The notes below the pieces were generated by a model, which was not told the origin of the DNA, ran no database searches, and was given only the letters and a program-made list of their open reading frames with translations. Of a stretch of 64,000 nt of DNA, positions 9,800-20,204 are shown one piece after another. The stretch lies in contig CM054151.1 in the NCBI GenBank assembly GCA_028751875.1, forward strand, positions 38,839,370-38,903,369. Direction: 5' to 3'. Origin of the DNA: Rapana venosa (Eukaryota > Mollusca > Gastropoda > Neogastropoda > Muricidae). A program made the translations under genes and the position numbers. Every line of letters begins with the position of its first letter. The stretch's first letter is position 1.

Positions 9800-12700
9800 T
9801 TACTTTTCATCAAAAATTTCCAGCGAACATTGATTTGCAAAAAAGAAATGCTGTGTTTTTCTTCGTCTTTCAAAGCAAAACTGAAAAAGGGGGGGGCCCT
9901 ACATTTGAATATGATTTCATCAGCTTAGGGCTGTTTGGAAAAATTTGTTTTCTGATTTGAAAGAAACAGAAAAAAAAAAACATACCAGAAACAAGGTTTT
10001 GGGTGCCCGGGTTCCCAAAAACAAAAAAAGTATTCTTCTCAAAGAAAAATTGGTGTCCTTTTTTGGAAATTGTTCATAAATGATTTTTTGAGGGAAAAAA
10101 TTTACCCAAAAAAAAAGGAAAAGGAAGGAAAGGAGGTTCTGCTTTGGGGGCTGCTACAAGTTCTTCAAACCCCCCCATCTTGAGTTTATTTTAGTGCTCT
10201 TGGTTTTGGAAAGACCTTTTTGACTTTTGGGGTAGGTGATTTCTTTTTTTTTACGAAGGTTTTTAGGTTTCGACCCCCAATTTTTTTCAAATGCCCTTTT
10301 TTGGAGCTTTTGAGAAATTTTGTTAACTTTGGCAGGGCACTCTCCCCGTGATGGTTACACCCTTTAATTTGATTTTATTTAGGTCGGGTTTTAAATTCCA
10401 GTTTGTTAAAAAGGATTATTGTAAATATTCTTCTCTTCTTTTTGGCCATGTTTATTTGAATTTCAAAAATTTTTTGGTTGAAATAAAATTTAAAAAACCC
10501 CGTTTCAAAGTTTTTTTGTTTTGAGTATGTTGTTCACAAAACCTTTTTCAAAGGTGAAAATAACCTTTTTTGATTTTGAACTTTTAATTTAAAGGCCCCC
10601 AAATTTTTTCCCAAAATTAAGTTGCTCTAAATAAAAACGTTTTCGGTTTGGGGAACACTTGCCTCTCCTTGGTTTTAATTTTAATTTTAGTTTTAAATCC
10701 TGACCTTTTGGATTGAAATTACTTAAAAATTCCACTGTGGGTTTTAAGGTTTTTTTCCTTGGGTTGGTTGCTGTGTTTTTTATTGTACCATCACCTTTCT
10801 TTACAAATTTTTCCAGGTTTATAATAAAACTTTTTTTGTAAATTTGTTTCGCATTAAAGCTGAAAATGGGTGGTAAAGGGGTTTCTTTTTTTTCCCAAAC
10901 GATTAATTGGGGTTGACTTTTCATCCCCGGATGAACTACGACCCCTTTTTTGGGGTTTTTGGGTCACCAGCTGACTCCCCCCCCCTTTTGGTTAATTAAA
11001 ATTCCCCCTTTCCTCCTAGTTTTTATTAAAAAAACCTCCCCTTTAAGGGAGGGGTAGGAGTTTTTGAAAGGGGAAAAATTTTTTTTATAAACAGGTGTGT
11101 GTTTCAATCGGTTGGGGTGGGACCCTTAGGTGGCAAAAAGGTTGTAAAAAATTTCCCCTTAGTGAATCATTTGCCAAAAAACAACCAAAAGAAAAAAACA
11201 ACCAAAAAAAAAACCCTAAAATTCTTTTATTTTTTTGACTTTGGTTATTGTTTGACGCCCCAGTTTTTTGAGAGATTTGGCAAATCAAAAAGGGTTGGGG
11301 GGTGTTCAAGTGGGGGGGTTAGGTTTGTGGTGGTGTGCATGTGTCTTTATGGGCGGATCAGTTTCACGGGGGCGGGTGTTTGGGTATTTTTGGGTACATT
11401 TTTTTTGTTGGTTGGATGAAAAATATAAATGAGGGCATTATTTGTAAATGAAAAGGGGCATTTGGGAAATTAAAAAACAAAACATTTTAGGATGTAGGTT
11501 TTGTTTTGAACGATACTATTTGTTTTTGAAATTAACCACGTTTTGTTTTTCCCCCCTGAAATTTTTTTCGGTTTCCCTTTGGTAAAAACTTTTAAAACAA
11601 AAATTTATATATGAAACCCCTTCCAGAACTTTTTTTGCCAAGAACAAACAAACAGAAAGCACAAAAGCACCCCAAAGTGAAAAAGGGGAAGGGTTAAAAG
11701 TTTGTAAAGTAAAAGTGAGGTTTTGGGTTTTATTGGTGTCCTTTTTCCCCTTTAATGAAAAAAGAAGAGGAAAATTTTTATGGCAACACCACCCCCCGTT
11801 TTTTGGCTTGAAATTTTAAAAATTAAAATGTTGTTTTTAGGCTAGGATTTTGTGGGTTTTTGGGCCCCCCCCAAAAAAAAAAAGCAAAGGTGTCTGTTTA
11901 AAACCTTGTGTGGTGCTGCAAATAAAAGGTGGGGGGAGGGGGTTGTGAACAAAATTTAATGGTGTTTGTTGGAGGAAGGGGGGAAAAAATGATGTGCTTC
12001 AAGTGTTTGAACGTTCACCTAGAGCTAAAAAAAATTTTTTTCAAAATTTGGGGTTTTTTTTATTACGTAGCCAAATTGGGGGGGTTTTTTTTTGAATGTA
12101 CAATTTTTTTTTAACTTTTTCATGAATAACGGTTTTGTTTCGGTGTCTTTTTTTCTTGGGGGTTTGGCATTTATTCTCCGCCCTTTCCCCCTTTACTTGC
12201 TACCTTTAGCTCCAAAGCCAACAAAGCAAGGGGCCCCAAAGGGACAATTCTTTACCCCGTGTTTTGGGGGTTGGTTAACCCTTTGGGCCTTTTTTTTTTT
12301 TACGTAAAAAAATGTGAGGTTGTTTTATTCAGTGTTTTCCCTTTTTTTTTATGAAAAAAAAGGGGAAAGAAAAGGTTTTAAAATTTTTTCTTTTCCCCCT
12401 TTTCTTTTCTTCCCCTTTTCATTTTTCTTTTTTTACCTTTTTTCCCCCCCCCAAAAAACTTCACAAGTTTTAGACACAACTAATGTTGGAGTGAAAAAGG
12501 TTTTGGGGGGGGGCGGGAAAAAAGGTTTAACCCCCCTAACTTTTGGGTGAACTAAAAGCCTTCCCCCGGGTTACAAAGGGGAATAAAAAAACTGTCCTTT
12601 CAAGATTTCCATTTTTTTAAAAATCAAAAGCATATAAATCTGATAAAACTAGGGTTTTTTTTTTAAAGATTTTTTAACTTTTTTTTTTTTTTTTTAAACC

Positions 12701-13360
12701 CCAAGGGTTTTTTGGAATTTTGCGTTGGGGCTGGTTTTAAATAACCCCCCTTTGGGGGGTTTCGTGTAGGGTGCTTTTTTTTTCTGTTCCCCGGGATGTG
12801 TGGGGTTGATCCTGTCCTTCACATCTCTGTGGAAAAACCCTTTTTTTAAAAAAACGCAGGCACACCCCCTGTGGGTTTTTTTATTTCTTTAAATTTTTGC
12901 AAAGGCCCCCCCATTTTAGCTTTTTGTTGGGGTTTGTGAAAACTCCCCTTGGCTTTTTGGTTTTACGTGAAAAACCTGTGTGAATGTCATCTATCCCCTT
13001 TTGTTTGCAAAACTTTTTTTTAGGGAGGGTTAAAAAAGCTTTTTGGATGATTTCTTTACCTCCTCCTTTTTTTTTTTTTTTTTAACTTTCTTTTTTTATC
13101 CCTTTTTCCGGGCTTCACCTTTGTTTCTCTTTTTTTTTGTGTGTTTGTTGTTGTTTTTGGTGGGTTTTTTGGGTGGTAAGGCTTTTTAAAAAAATTTTCC
13201 CCCCCAAAATAACTTTTGGGTTTGACATGAATTATGCTGTTCCTGTTGTAATTCTCATTTGGGGGGTATAAGGTTTAAATAATTCGGTGTTCGGGGGGAT
13301 ATGGCACAATTTTGCGTATGAGACTGGTTTTACCCACCATTAAGGTAGCCACATTCTGAC
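9800..13360. other. Low-quality stretch without a recognisable gene
   Basis: Homopolymer-rich sequence. A basic open frame on the minus strand (10,924-10,589) could belong to the upstream part of the Gypsy element but has no recognisable domain. No exon borders stand out. Confidence 0.4.
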
Positions 13361-13364
13361 TTCG

Positions 13365-13500
13365 GGGATGGTTTCAAAGTACGACTCATGTGCATGCATT
13401 TTAAAAATTTGTTATCTGTTCCAACTGGCATGAAATGTGTGTGTATGCATGCACATGCATGAGCGCATGTGCACATGCTCGCATGTGCGCAAACAACGTT
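13365..13500 (-). mobile_element. SINE family A fragment
   Basis: 'gccacattctgacttcggggatgg', 'acgactcatgtgcatgcat' and 'gttatctgttccaactggcatgaaatg' match the distal part of family A copies such as 49,255-49,350. The sequence regains normal texture from here onward. Confidence 0.6.
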
Positions 13501-13597
13501 CTGTTCTCATAACATTCATAGCTATGTGCACATTTTTGCCACTGATTGGATTTGTGATTTACTTACAATTTGCTGCTTCATGCTGCTCCCCCCTCAG

Positions 13598-13780
13598 TTT
13601 TATGCTATTTTGAACTTACAGGAAGGATTGTGAGCAAGACAGTCAACTACTACACAGGTCTGCGTTTCGTGAGCAATCAGCGGGACGCTGCCAAGCGTAT
13701 CACCATCGATGTGCACCATGACCTCATCATATGGACCATCTCCCTCGCTTTGCACTGGCAGAACTACTTTTATCCTCAGG
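13598..13780 (+). CDS. Exon of an unidentified membrane-type gene (exon a)
   Basis: A pyrimidine-rich acceptor (ccccccctcag, ending 13,597) opens a frame that runs to TTTTATCCTCAG with a good gtatgt donor at 13,781. An alternative acceptor lies at 13,621. Residues include TVNYYTGLRFVSNQ, AAKRITIDVHHDLIIW and LHWQNYFYP, which are non-repetitive with balanced codon use. The intron is phase 1 going in and phase 0 coming out. I do not recognise the family. The next in-phase exon is at 15,408. The true 5' end lies upstream, in or beyond the poor-quality region. Confidence 0.7.
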
Positions 13781-13970
13781 TATGTCAGGCTTTTGTTGAA
13801 TCAAAAAAGCTTTGTGTATGACTTTCTGTATAACCTCTGCTCAGCTTTATTTTTTAGGTGGTGGAAATGTTGTCTTGCAAGCTTTCTGTATGGTCTAAAC
13901 TATCCAAAACTTCTATTCAACAAAGGTCTGACATCATCTAGGTGAAGGTGAAGAGGTGATGTCAGACCTG

Positions 13971-14042
13971 TGTGTGTGTGTGTTGTGTGTGTGTGTGTGT
14001 GTGTGTGTGTTGTGTGTGTGTGTGTGTGTGTTTGTGTGTGTG
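13971..14042. repeat. (TG)n microsatellite
   Basis: TG repeat with TTG interruptions, in the intron after exon a. Confidence 0.95.
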
Positions 14043-14179
14043 TGGAGAGAGAGCTTGTAAAACAACATTTTCACCCCCTGAAAACTGAAACTTAGCATAA
14101 ATGGTGTTAAAGACACTGAGCATTCCACATGCAGTGATTACCAATATGTTAGTGATATTCTCATTTAAGGTAGTATGGT

Positions 14180-14988
14180 ATGCAAGTTGAATTCAGATGA
14201 ATATTCTTTTGGACTGTAAGGTCACGGGGTTGAGTCCCATAAAAGGCATAGGAATTTTTGGGTCTCCAGCCAGCTCCTACCCAGAGTGAGTTTGCTCATT
14301 GGGAAGACTGGGACCACACAGTTGAGCGACATCCACTTTACAGATGTGATTTTGAGGGTGTTGTTTGACTTTGCTGACCAACACCGCAAGTGTCTGTATC
14401 TCTTGGGCCCGGTTGACACACGGTTATGTTATGATAGGAAACAGAGAGTACAGCCCTGTCAAGCAGTCTCAAAGCACAGTCGCTTCCATAGTAGCATCAC
14501 TTCATCATTCTTATTGTCATTGATCATCAACAAAAGAAAATGTTCTCTGATTTGATGGCCCCTGTTGCTCTGTCTCATGGTGACTTCAGTCTTGGTTTCC
14601 CCATACACTTCTCTGCCTGTGTGTCAAAACTTCTCCATTGGATGAACGTTGTTCTGGTCATCATTCATGATGGGTGTCTCACTCAGTCTGACTCTGTGAC
14701 TGAGCTATTACTGATGTCAGTTGGGGGCATAGTTGGTGGTGTCCTGCGTATGTTAGCTTAGAACAGGCACCACTGAGCACAACCAAAGTGACCTAGCAAT
14801 AGTGTAGACCCCTTCTGGCTGGTGGCTCCCACGGCAGCCTAACATTGATGGGCTCCCTATGGACTTCTGATCCTGATGATGCCATATAATGAATCTAGGT
14901 ATGGCTGGGGTGGGGAAATTGAAATCAAGCACCTGGGAACAGCAGGACAAGAATACTACAGAAGATGAGGCAGCCAAAAAACAAAAAA
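14180..14988 (+). mobile_element. Long tRNA-headed element, copy 1 (degraded head)
   Basis: From 'aaggtcacggggttgagtcccataa' (B-box region) through 'ccagctcctacccagagtgag', 'gaagactgggaccacacagt', 'gtctgtatctcttgggcccggttgac', 'acagccctgtcaagcagtctcaaagca' and 'gttagcttagaacaggcaccactga' to 'gaagatgaggcagcc' plus an A-rich tail. It is collinear with the complete copy at 40,902-41,763. The A-box half of the head is eroded. It lies inside an intron of the unidentified gene, in the same orientation. Confidence 0.85.
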
Positions 14989-15407
14989 AAGACAAATATC
15001 TCTTTAAAAGCATTCATTTCATATTAAAGGTCTATAAAGGAGTCTGAAAATTAGTCATAGCAAGAGTAGGCAGACAGTCAATATAGATATCTTACCAAGC
15101 CATTTTTTTGGTGAGATACTGATTGAATTTCTAGGTACGTTGACATGTTGTGAGTGCAGATGAAAGTGTAATATATGAAGGATTAGTTCTAGATGTGGAT
15201 GTATGTATAAAATGGATAGTTATGTGAATTTACTCACAGATCTAAAATATGTGGATAAGTTTGAGATGACCTTTATATTGTTTTGGGCTAACTGATCATT
15301 CTCAAACCTGGTGTTAAGCTTACCTTGAAAACCTCAATCCAGCTACAAAGGAACTGTCCTGTATTCCTCGACTTTTGTGCCAAAGCTAAAAATGAAAGGC
15401 TGACCAG

Positions 15408-15567
15408 CGTGGAACACGTTTTGTTGACCAGATCATTGGCTATGTGCTGGTGCCCATTGGAATGCTGGTGTACTGTGACGTCATCCCACTGCCTGCCATC
15501 TTCCGCCCTGACCCCATCCCTCCTCCCAACGGTGCTGGTCTTGAGCATGAGCAGCTTCCGCTTGATG
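15408..15567 (+). CDS. Exon of the unidentified membrane-type gene (exon b)
   Basis: Follows the acceptor 'gctgaccag' and joins exon a in phase 0. It reads RGTRFVDQIIGYVLVPIG, then MLVYCDVIPLPAIFRPDP and a proline-rich PIPPPNGAG, and ends at a GATG|gtaatt donor leaving phase 1. The hydrophobic IIGYVLVPIGMLVY stretch could be a membrane segment. The family is not recognised. Confidence 0.72.
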
Positions 15568-15599
15568 GTAATTGTTTTGGTTTGTTCTTTTTGTTCATT

Positions 15600-15890
15600 C
15601 CTTGGCTAGAGCTCTGAGGCTCACCAATACTTAGATTTGGCGTATGTGACTGTTTTTGCCCACCCTGAAGGTAGCCACATTCCTACTTTGGGTACGTTTG
15701 TGTTTCCGGATCTCACTGAAACTGGACATGAATTACGGGATCTTTAAATGTGCATACTTGATCTTCTGCATATGTGTATGCATGAAAGGATTTAAGGCAA
15801 TGGCAGGTCTGCACTTGAAGTTAACATGGGAGACTGTAAAAATCTCCACCCTTAATTCACTAGATGCTATTGCATGCTGGTAGGAACGAT
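15600..15890 (-). mobile_element. SINE family D copy
   Basis: 'tagagctctgaggctcaccaatac', 'ggtacgtttgtgtttccggatc', 'gggatctttaaatgtgcatac' and 'ggcaggtctgcacttgaagttaacatgggag' recur in the same order at 36,265-36,545, where an inverted tRNA-like head closes the element. Confidence 0.65.
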
Positions 15891-16088
15891 GTCTACATTT
15901 TTAAAAAGCACACTGACACAGGCGTTGTGTTTAGACATCATTCCTGAAATTGGAATGCAGCTACTTTAAGGTGGGCAAATGATCTTACATGCAAAACCTC
16001 ACCATTGGTGAACCGTGGATCGCTAGCCAAGGAATGCACAGATAGACAGAGATAGAACACACAGCAGCTGCTTGTGGTTGTTTCCCAG

Positions 16089-16182
16089 TTTGTTTAACAC
16101 CCTGGGGGGCACCAAGAACATGCGCTCTGTCTCACTCACCCCACCTGGGAAGAAAGCATGCATGAATGGAATGAGAAGTTTA
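16089..16182 (+). CDS. Tentative exon of the unidentified gene
   Basis: After the acceptor 'ggttgtttcccag' a frame reads LFNTLGGTKNMRSVSLTPPG with good codon texture. The incoming phase does not match exon b (2 nt needed, 1 available) and the end is uncertain: several weak GT donors lie at 16,176-16,185. A run of six G at 16,102-16,107 may hide an indel. Confidence 0.35.
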
Positions 16183-16599
16183 TGTGTATGGCTGTATTCA
16201 AGTATCTTGCCATATAGGCAACTGCACTCTGACTTCAGAGGATTTTTTTTTTTTACTTTAAAGGGAACACAGGTTGCTATGCTAAGAGCTTGTCATTGAT
16301 GAAGACCATCTTAACATAGCACAACAAGATTTTGATGTAGGCCTTGGCACTTGATTGACATCAATACCTCACAAAGTTTTTGGCCTGGGCTTACACAGCA
16401 GTTTTGCTGCATTGTTTTCATGATCAGCGTCAGTTGCTCGTGAACAAAGTAAGTGTACATTTCATCTGCACAACAGACCAATTATTTGACATTTCTTCCA
16501 TGCATAAACAATTAGGTGAGGGGCAGAATTCTATCAGATTACAGTAAGTATAAACACATGAAGTTTGAGCCTAAAGGCAGAGCAGGGTTTAAGATGTCT

Positions 16600-16770
16600 G
16601 CAAGATTTTTGTTTGCATGTGTTCGCATATGGGGCCTCACTTTATAGTCTCATCTGAAGGACTTTCAGGGGATTGGAGTCAGTACTGGTGTTAACTCCAG
16701 GGGAAAGATCCCCTTGAATGAGCATCTTGGTGGTAGCTCAGACCCAGGCCATCAAGTTATGAGCATGGCA
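16600..16770 (-). mobile_element. SINE family A, head-proximal part
   Basis: Carries 'tgttcgcatatggggcctca', 'tatagtctcatctgaaggactttcaggggat', 'gttaactccaggggaaagatccccttgaatgagc' and a decayed inverted tRNA head. Confidence 0.65.
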
Positions 16771-16789
16771 CTTTAAAAATTTTTTTATT

Positions 16790-16998
16790 TATTCTTTTAT
16801 ATTGAGGTTAATGGAATAAGCACTCATGTGCTTTTTTACATCCAGTCCCTGTGTGTATGCGGTTTTGTAAATTTTGTCATCTGTTCCCACCGGCACACAA
16901 TGGCCTACTCTTTAAAAAAGCGGAACAGGATTTAACATGTGCGCAAGATGTTCTGCATGCGTTCGCACACGGAATGCACTCTTACCACTAGTCTGTCC
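16790..16998 (-). mobile_element. SINE family A, distal part
   Basis: 'tcttttatattgaggttaatggaataagcactcatgtgc' through 'cccaccggcacacaatggcctactctt' and 'gcggaacaggatttaacatgtgcgcaagatgttctgcatgc'. It sits next to the fragment at 16,600-16,770 in the same orientation but with block order showing two separate copies. Confidence 0.7.
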
Positions 16999-17478
16999 TG
17001 TTTCCCCCCTCCCCCCCTCCCCCTATTCCATTTTTGTAACTGGTATACATCTATATTAAATTTTTGTCAGTGCTCTTGTCATATCGTATAGCTGAAATAT
17101 GTCTGTACTGGTTTTCCACGCTTAACTGTTGGTGTGTTTTCAGAGCAAGACCCACAGATGAGGAATGAAGAAGTGCATGGTGGTGAGTTGCTGGGATAGA
17201 AAATGAAACCACACAGCAGCAGGAGAATGGGTCAAGGAAGCTATCTGCGCTGTGGTGACCCCTGCAGCCTTCATGAAAGTTGGGGAAAGGTTGCGTCATC
17301 CTTTTCCAGTGTTGTGAAATTCTGGGTAACAAAGAGCATTCATTGTTTGGGCTGTGTCTTCACAAACTGATTCTTTTGTTTTTTGATTTGGTGTGGAAAT
17401 GTTGATTTTTTTTATGGTGTTGCCTGCTGTGCCATTTGAAATCTCAAGCAAACAACTCCAATACAACCTGTATTCTTC

Positions 17479-17489
17479 AAGGGTTACCT
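17479..17489 (+). repeat. Target-site duplication (left) of the truncated LINE
   Basis: AAGGGTTACCT, repeated exactly at 18,029-18,039 on the other side of the LINE fragment. Confidence 0.85.
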
Positions 17490-18028
17490 TCTTCTTCTTC
17501 TTTGCGTTGCCTGGGTTATGTTGTAAGACCAGATCTTCTAAGGAATTCAGCAGTTGCCTGCAGGTACAGTTTCTGCTCCAGAGGCGTGGGCTCAGGCCAC
17601 ACTTCCAGCCTTAGCGTCTGGAGAGTCCTGCAGTCTTGTAGGATGTGGGCCGTATCCTGTTCTTCTTCTCCACAGGGGCACATAGCAGATGGTGCAATTT
17701 TCAATTTTCTGTGGAGGTGCTTATTCAGCCTGTTGTGTCCTGTGCGTAGTCTGAAAATGACCACCTGTGCTTGTCGTGAAAGTTGGTGATACGGGTCTGG
17801 TTTGAGTGGTGATCTGAAGAGAGATTTGATGATGGTTTTCATCTCATTAGGTTGACAGGATTGTTCTCTTGCTCCTCTCTTGCCCCTATTTTGGCCATCT
17901 TGTCTGCATGTTCATTTCCTTTAATGCCGCAGTGGGAGGGGATCCACTGGAACTCTATGCGTAAGGCGTTAAGGCTGTGCAGTGCCTTCTCCAGATCTTT
18001 CAGTTGTCCGGCATTATAGGACTGGACT
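17490..18028 (-). mobile_element. 5'-truncated non-LTR retrotransposon end with RNase H
   Basis: Minus strand. The 5' part (18,025 to about 17,848) encodes the end of an RNase H domain, including QWIPSHCGIKGNEHADKMA (about 17,950-17,900). After a one-base frame change near 17,845 a second open frame (to 17,516) carries RLRTGHNRLNKHLHRK and a CPCGEEEQDTAHILQDC zinc-knuckle-like motif. This is the standard C-terminus of I/Jockey-like ORF2 proteins with RNase H. The 3' end is a short (GAA)n tail. An exact 11-bp target duplication flanks the insertion, so this is a whole 539-bp insertion truncated at its 5' end. It lies between exons of the unidentified gene, opposite strand. Confidence 0.9.
17516..18025 (-). 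pseudogene. Retrotransposon ORF2 C-terminal fragment (RNase H plus zinc knuckle)
   Basis: The RNase H end shows SHC, GNEHAD and KMAK in the expected order. After one frameshift (about 17,845) comes the CxCG...HxxxxC motif. Truncated at the N-terminus by the insertion boundary, so no reverse transcriptase remains and the fragment cannot be active. Confidence 0.88.
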
Positions 18029-18039
18029 AAGGGTTACCT
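18029..18039 (+). repeat. Target-site duplication (right) of the truncated LINE
   Basis: Exact copy of 17,479-17,489. Confidence 0.85.
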
Positions 18040-18224
18040 GACTTTGCCAATGTAAAAATCAGGAAAATATTTTCCCGCACAGTTTGGTCATTTTCACCTG
18101 CTGTGTTTAAGCAAGCTACTTCAGGAAGTGAAAACAAAAAAATGTCAGCTGGTAGATTGCAGAAATATTTTAAAAGAAATTTTGAATGTACTTAATAATT
18201 TAACATAAATTTATTTTAATATTC

Positions 18225-18448
18225 AATTTGAAATGAACATCATAATCTATTAACATTTATTATAACTAAGCTTAATTTTTAAATCAGCTTAATAATCCAT
18301 CAGTATTCATCCATACTGATCTTTAGTTTATAGTGAACATAATAATCTATCACCATTCATTAATTCATATCTTTAGTTTAAAATGAACATGTTAATCTAT
18401 CGACAATCATCTATACTAATCTTCATTTTGAAATGAACATAATAATCC
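18225..18448. repeat. Imperfect tandem repeat, period about 62 bp
   Basis: 'aaatgaacatcataatctattaaca', 'agtgaacataataatctatcacca', 'aaatgaacatgttaatctatcgaca' and 'aaatgaacataataatccagcaag' recur at roughly 60-65 bp. The last unit supplies the acceptor of the exon at 18,455. Confidence 0.75.
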
Positions 18449-18450
18449 AG

Positions 18451-18632
18451 CAAGATGTTCTTGCTCTTGTTGCGATTGTACTTACGTACCATGTACTGGT
18501 GCTTCACATCTTTGAAAGAACCTTTGTCTCTGAAAGAGGTCCGAAACAGGACCGCAGCAACTGACTATATACTGAGTCACCCTACCCCAGTTCATCAGAC
18601 TTGTGCTGGACTGACTGTGGAGGTATTCTTAT
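18451..18632 (+). CDS. Exon of the unidentified gene (exon c), two possible frames
   Basis: Two acceptors lie 4 bp apart (CCAG|CAAG|AT). Joined to exon b (phase 1) at the second one, the frame reads VLALVAIVLTYHVLVLHIFE, a possible membrane helix, and stops at TGA 18,562-18,564. The alternative frame, beginning ATGTTCTTGCTC, stays open to TGTGGAG|gtattc at 18,632 and joins in phase 0 to a good terminal exon at 20,008, but its entry phase does not match exon b. One frame must be wrong, or an exon is missing or an indel present upstream. The long open frame ending exactly at a phase-matched donor favours the second. Confidence 0.5.
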
Positions 18633-19045
18633 TTATTTATTTAATTATACCGCTTTAAGTCACGGCAGATTTCTCTGCGTAAAATTCAGGCTGCTCTCCC
18701 CAGGGAGAGCGCATCGCCACAAGAGTAGCGTTACTCTTCTTTTTTTCTGTCAGCAACTGTGTTTGTTTCTTTTCCAGAGTGGCTTTTTTCTACATAATTT
18801 TGCCAGGTAAAACTCTCTTGTTGCCATGGGTTCTTTTACATGCGCTAAATACTTATGTGTAACACACAGGACCTCGGTTTATCGTCTCATCCAAAAGACT
18901 AGCACCCAGACCACCACTTATGACCTAATGGATGGGGGAAAAGTTTTGGGTCCAAACGGGATTTGAACCACCACACACTTCCGACCCAGACTTTTCACTT
19001 TCTAGGCAGGTGCATTACCTCTAGACCACTGATCCACCTTTACAC
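18633..19045 (-). mobile_element. tRNA-headed SINE, family C
   Basis: Opens with 'ttatttaattataccgctttaagtc' and 'ctctccccagggagagcgcatcgccacaagagtag', then 'tgggttcttttacatgcgct', 'tttatcgtctcatccaaaagacta', and an inverted tRNA head (about 18,955-19,045) with B-box complement in 'gggatttgaaccacc' and A-box complement in 'ctctagaccactgatcc'. Fragments recur at 28,085 and 29,620. Confidence 0.75.
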
Positions 19046-19505
19046 ACAAAAATGATTTTCAACCACAAGCAAAGGAGTCCCTGATATATTAAAAATCCCA
19101 GCCCCCACCCCCCGCCTCATCCATCCCCTAATAAACGAAAGGAGTTGAAAATGTTTGTGCATTTAACAGTTATGTTGTGTACAGTTTGTTTATTATTCAA
19201 GACACGAGCTGACATGTTTTTACCTGCATACTATTAAGTGTTTGTACACAGAAGTTTCCTAAACCAGAACTGGATTAAAAGCACAGACGGATAATTTAAC
19301 GTCTCCACAGTTTTCTAAACAATGGATTGTGCTGTAAGTTTGGCCCTACTGATATACCCACTGTGATTCATGTTCATGTTATAAGTGAGTGGTTGTACAT
19401 ATGAAGAAGAAAAAAAATGGTGTGTCTACTATGCAAGCAGTGATGATGCATTTGTTATCAGAATGTCTGCAGAAGATTACCATTGTGTGTGTGCATGGGT
19501 GCCTG

Positions 19506-19525
19506 CATGCGTGCGTGCGTGTGTG

Positions 19526-19559
<34 letters not shown>
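19506..19559. repeat. (TG)n microsatellite
   Basis: TG repeat preceded by GCGTGCGT units. Confidence 0.95.
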
Positions 19560-19560
<1 letters not shown>

Positions 19561-20007
19561 CCCTCAACAACATAATGAGCTACACTGCACTGGAGATCAA
19601 TTCTTAATTGTTAGCATGTTATAAATATGCAAAACGTAAGCTATTGAATGAAATAAACAGATTGAAACTTGAATAATTCTATGAACAGTTATCACAAATT
19701 GAAATACTAGACACCAGGAAGTGACAAAATAATGAACTGAATAATTTTGCATCGTAATAAAGGGTCAGGATGAAGAGTTGGGTGTTTTTAAATGGGCTTT
19801 TAAAGCAAAAGGAAACAAAAATATGCCTTAATACTTCAGTATAAAGTAGAAGAAAAGTTACAGTTTTATAATCAGTCAAAATCTCAAAAACTGACTTGAC
19901 TCCGACCTGTCTAAAATGGCTTCTACCGGAAAAGTGGGTCATGTGCAATGCGACTTATTTCATGGTGGAGGGACACGTAATTATTTTCTTCTTTCATGCC
20001 CCCTCAG

Positions 20008-20097
20008 CCAACAGTCTCCTTGCCACTTCCATCCTCTTTCAAAGGATCTTTTTCCATTGATGAAGACGTGCTGAGATCCAATGGTTTTGCTCGGTAA
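20008..20097 (+). CDS. Probable terminal exon of the unidentified gene (exon d)
   Basis: Preceded by a strong pyrimidine tract and acceptor (ttattttcttctttcatgccccctcag). It reads in phase 0 PTVSLPLPSSFKGSFSIDED then VLRSNGFAR and stops at TAA 20,095-20,097. It joins in phase with the long frame of exon c (donor at 18,632). An AATAAA at 20,796-20,801 is a candidate polyadenylation signal. The protein family is not recognised. Confidence 0.6.
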   Translation, partial: PTVSLPLPSSFKGSFSIDEDVLRSNGFAR

Positions 20098-20204
20098 TCT
20101 GTTCCTTACACACTCACTTCAGATCAGGAGAAACCGAAACTTGATGGTACTGTCACAAAAAGTAGGGGAGTGCAGGAAGTGTTTTTCTTCTTGATTACGG
20201 TAGA

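Larger units (their letters stand above)
7290..9800 (-). mobile_element. Ty3/Gypsy-type LTR retrotransposon pol remnant
   Basis: On the minus strand the order is reverse transcriptase (about 9700 to 9080), RNase H (about 9070 to 8480), then integrase (about 8370 to 7290), the Ty3/Gypsy order. Visible pieces include YDILIYGNP and CEFKKDQLI of RT, ERESSLI and LDHKPL around RNase H, FFPHMDN next to the integrase zinc-binding region, and PKLDSIFAA plus GFSHRK of the integrase core. Each piece sits in a different frame and breaks occur every few tens of codons. That fits uncorrected homopolymer indels at least as well as old decay. No LTR, gag or protease could be identified. Confidence 0.82.
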
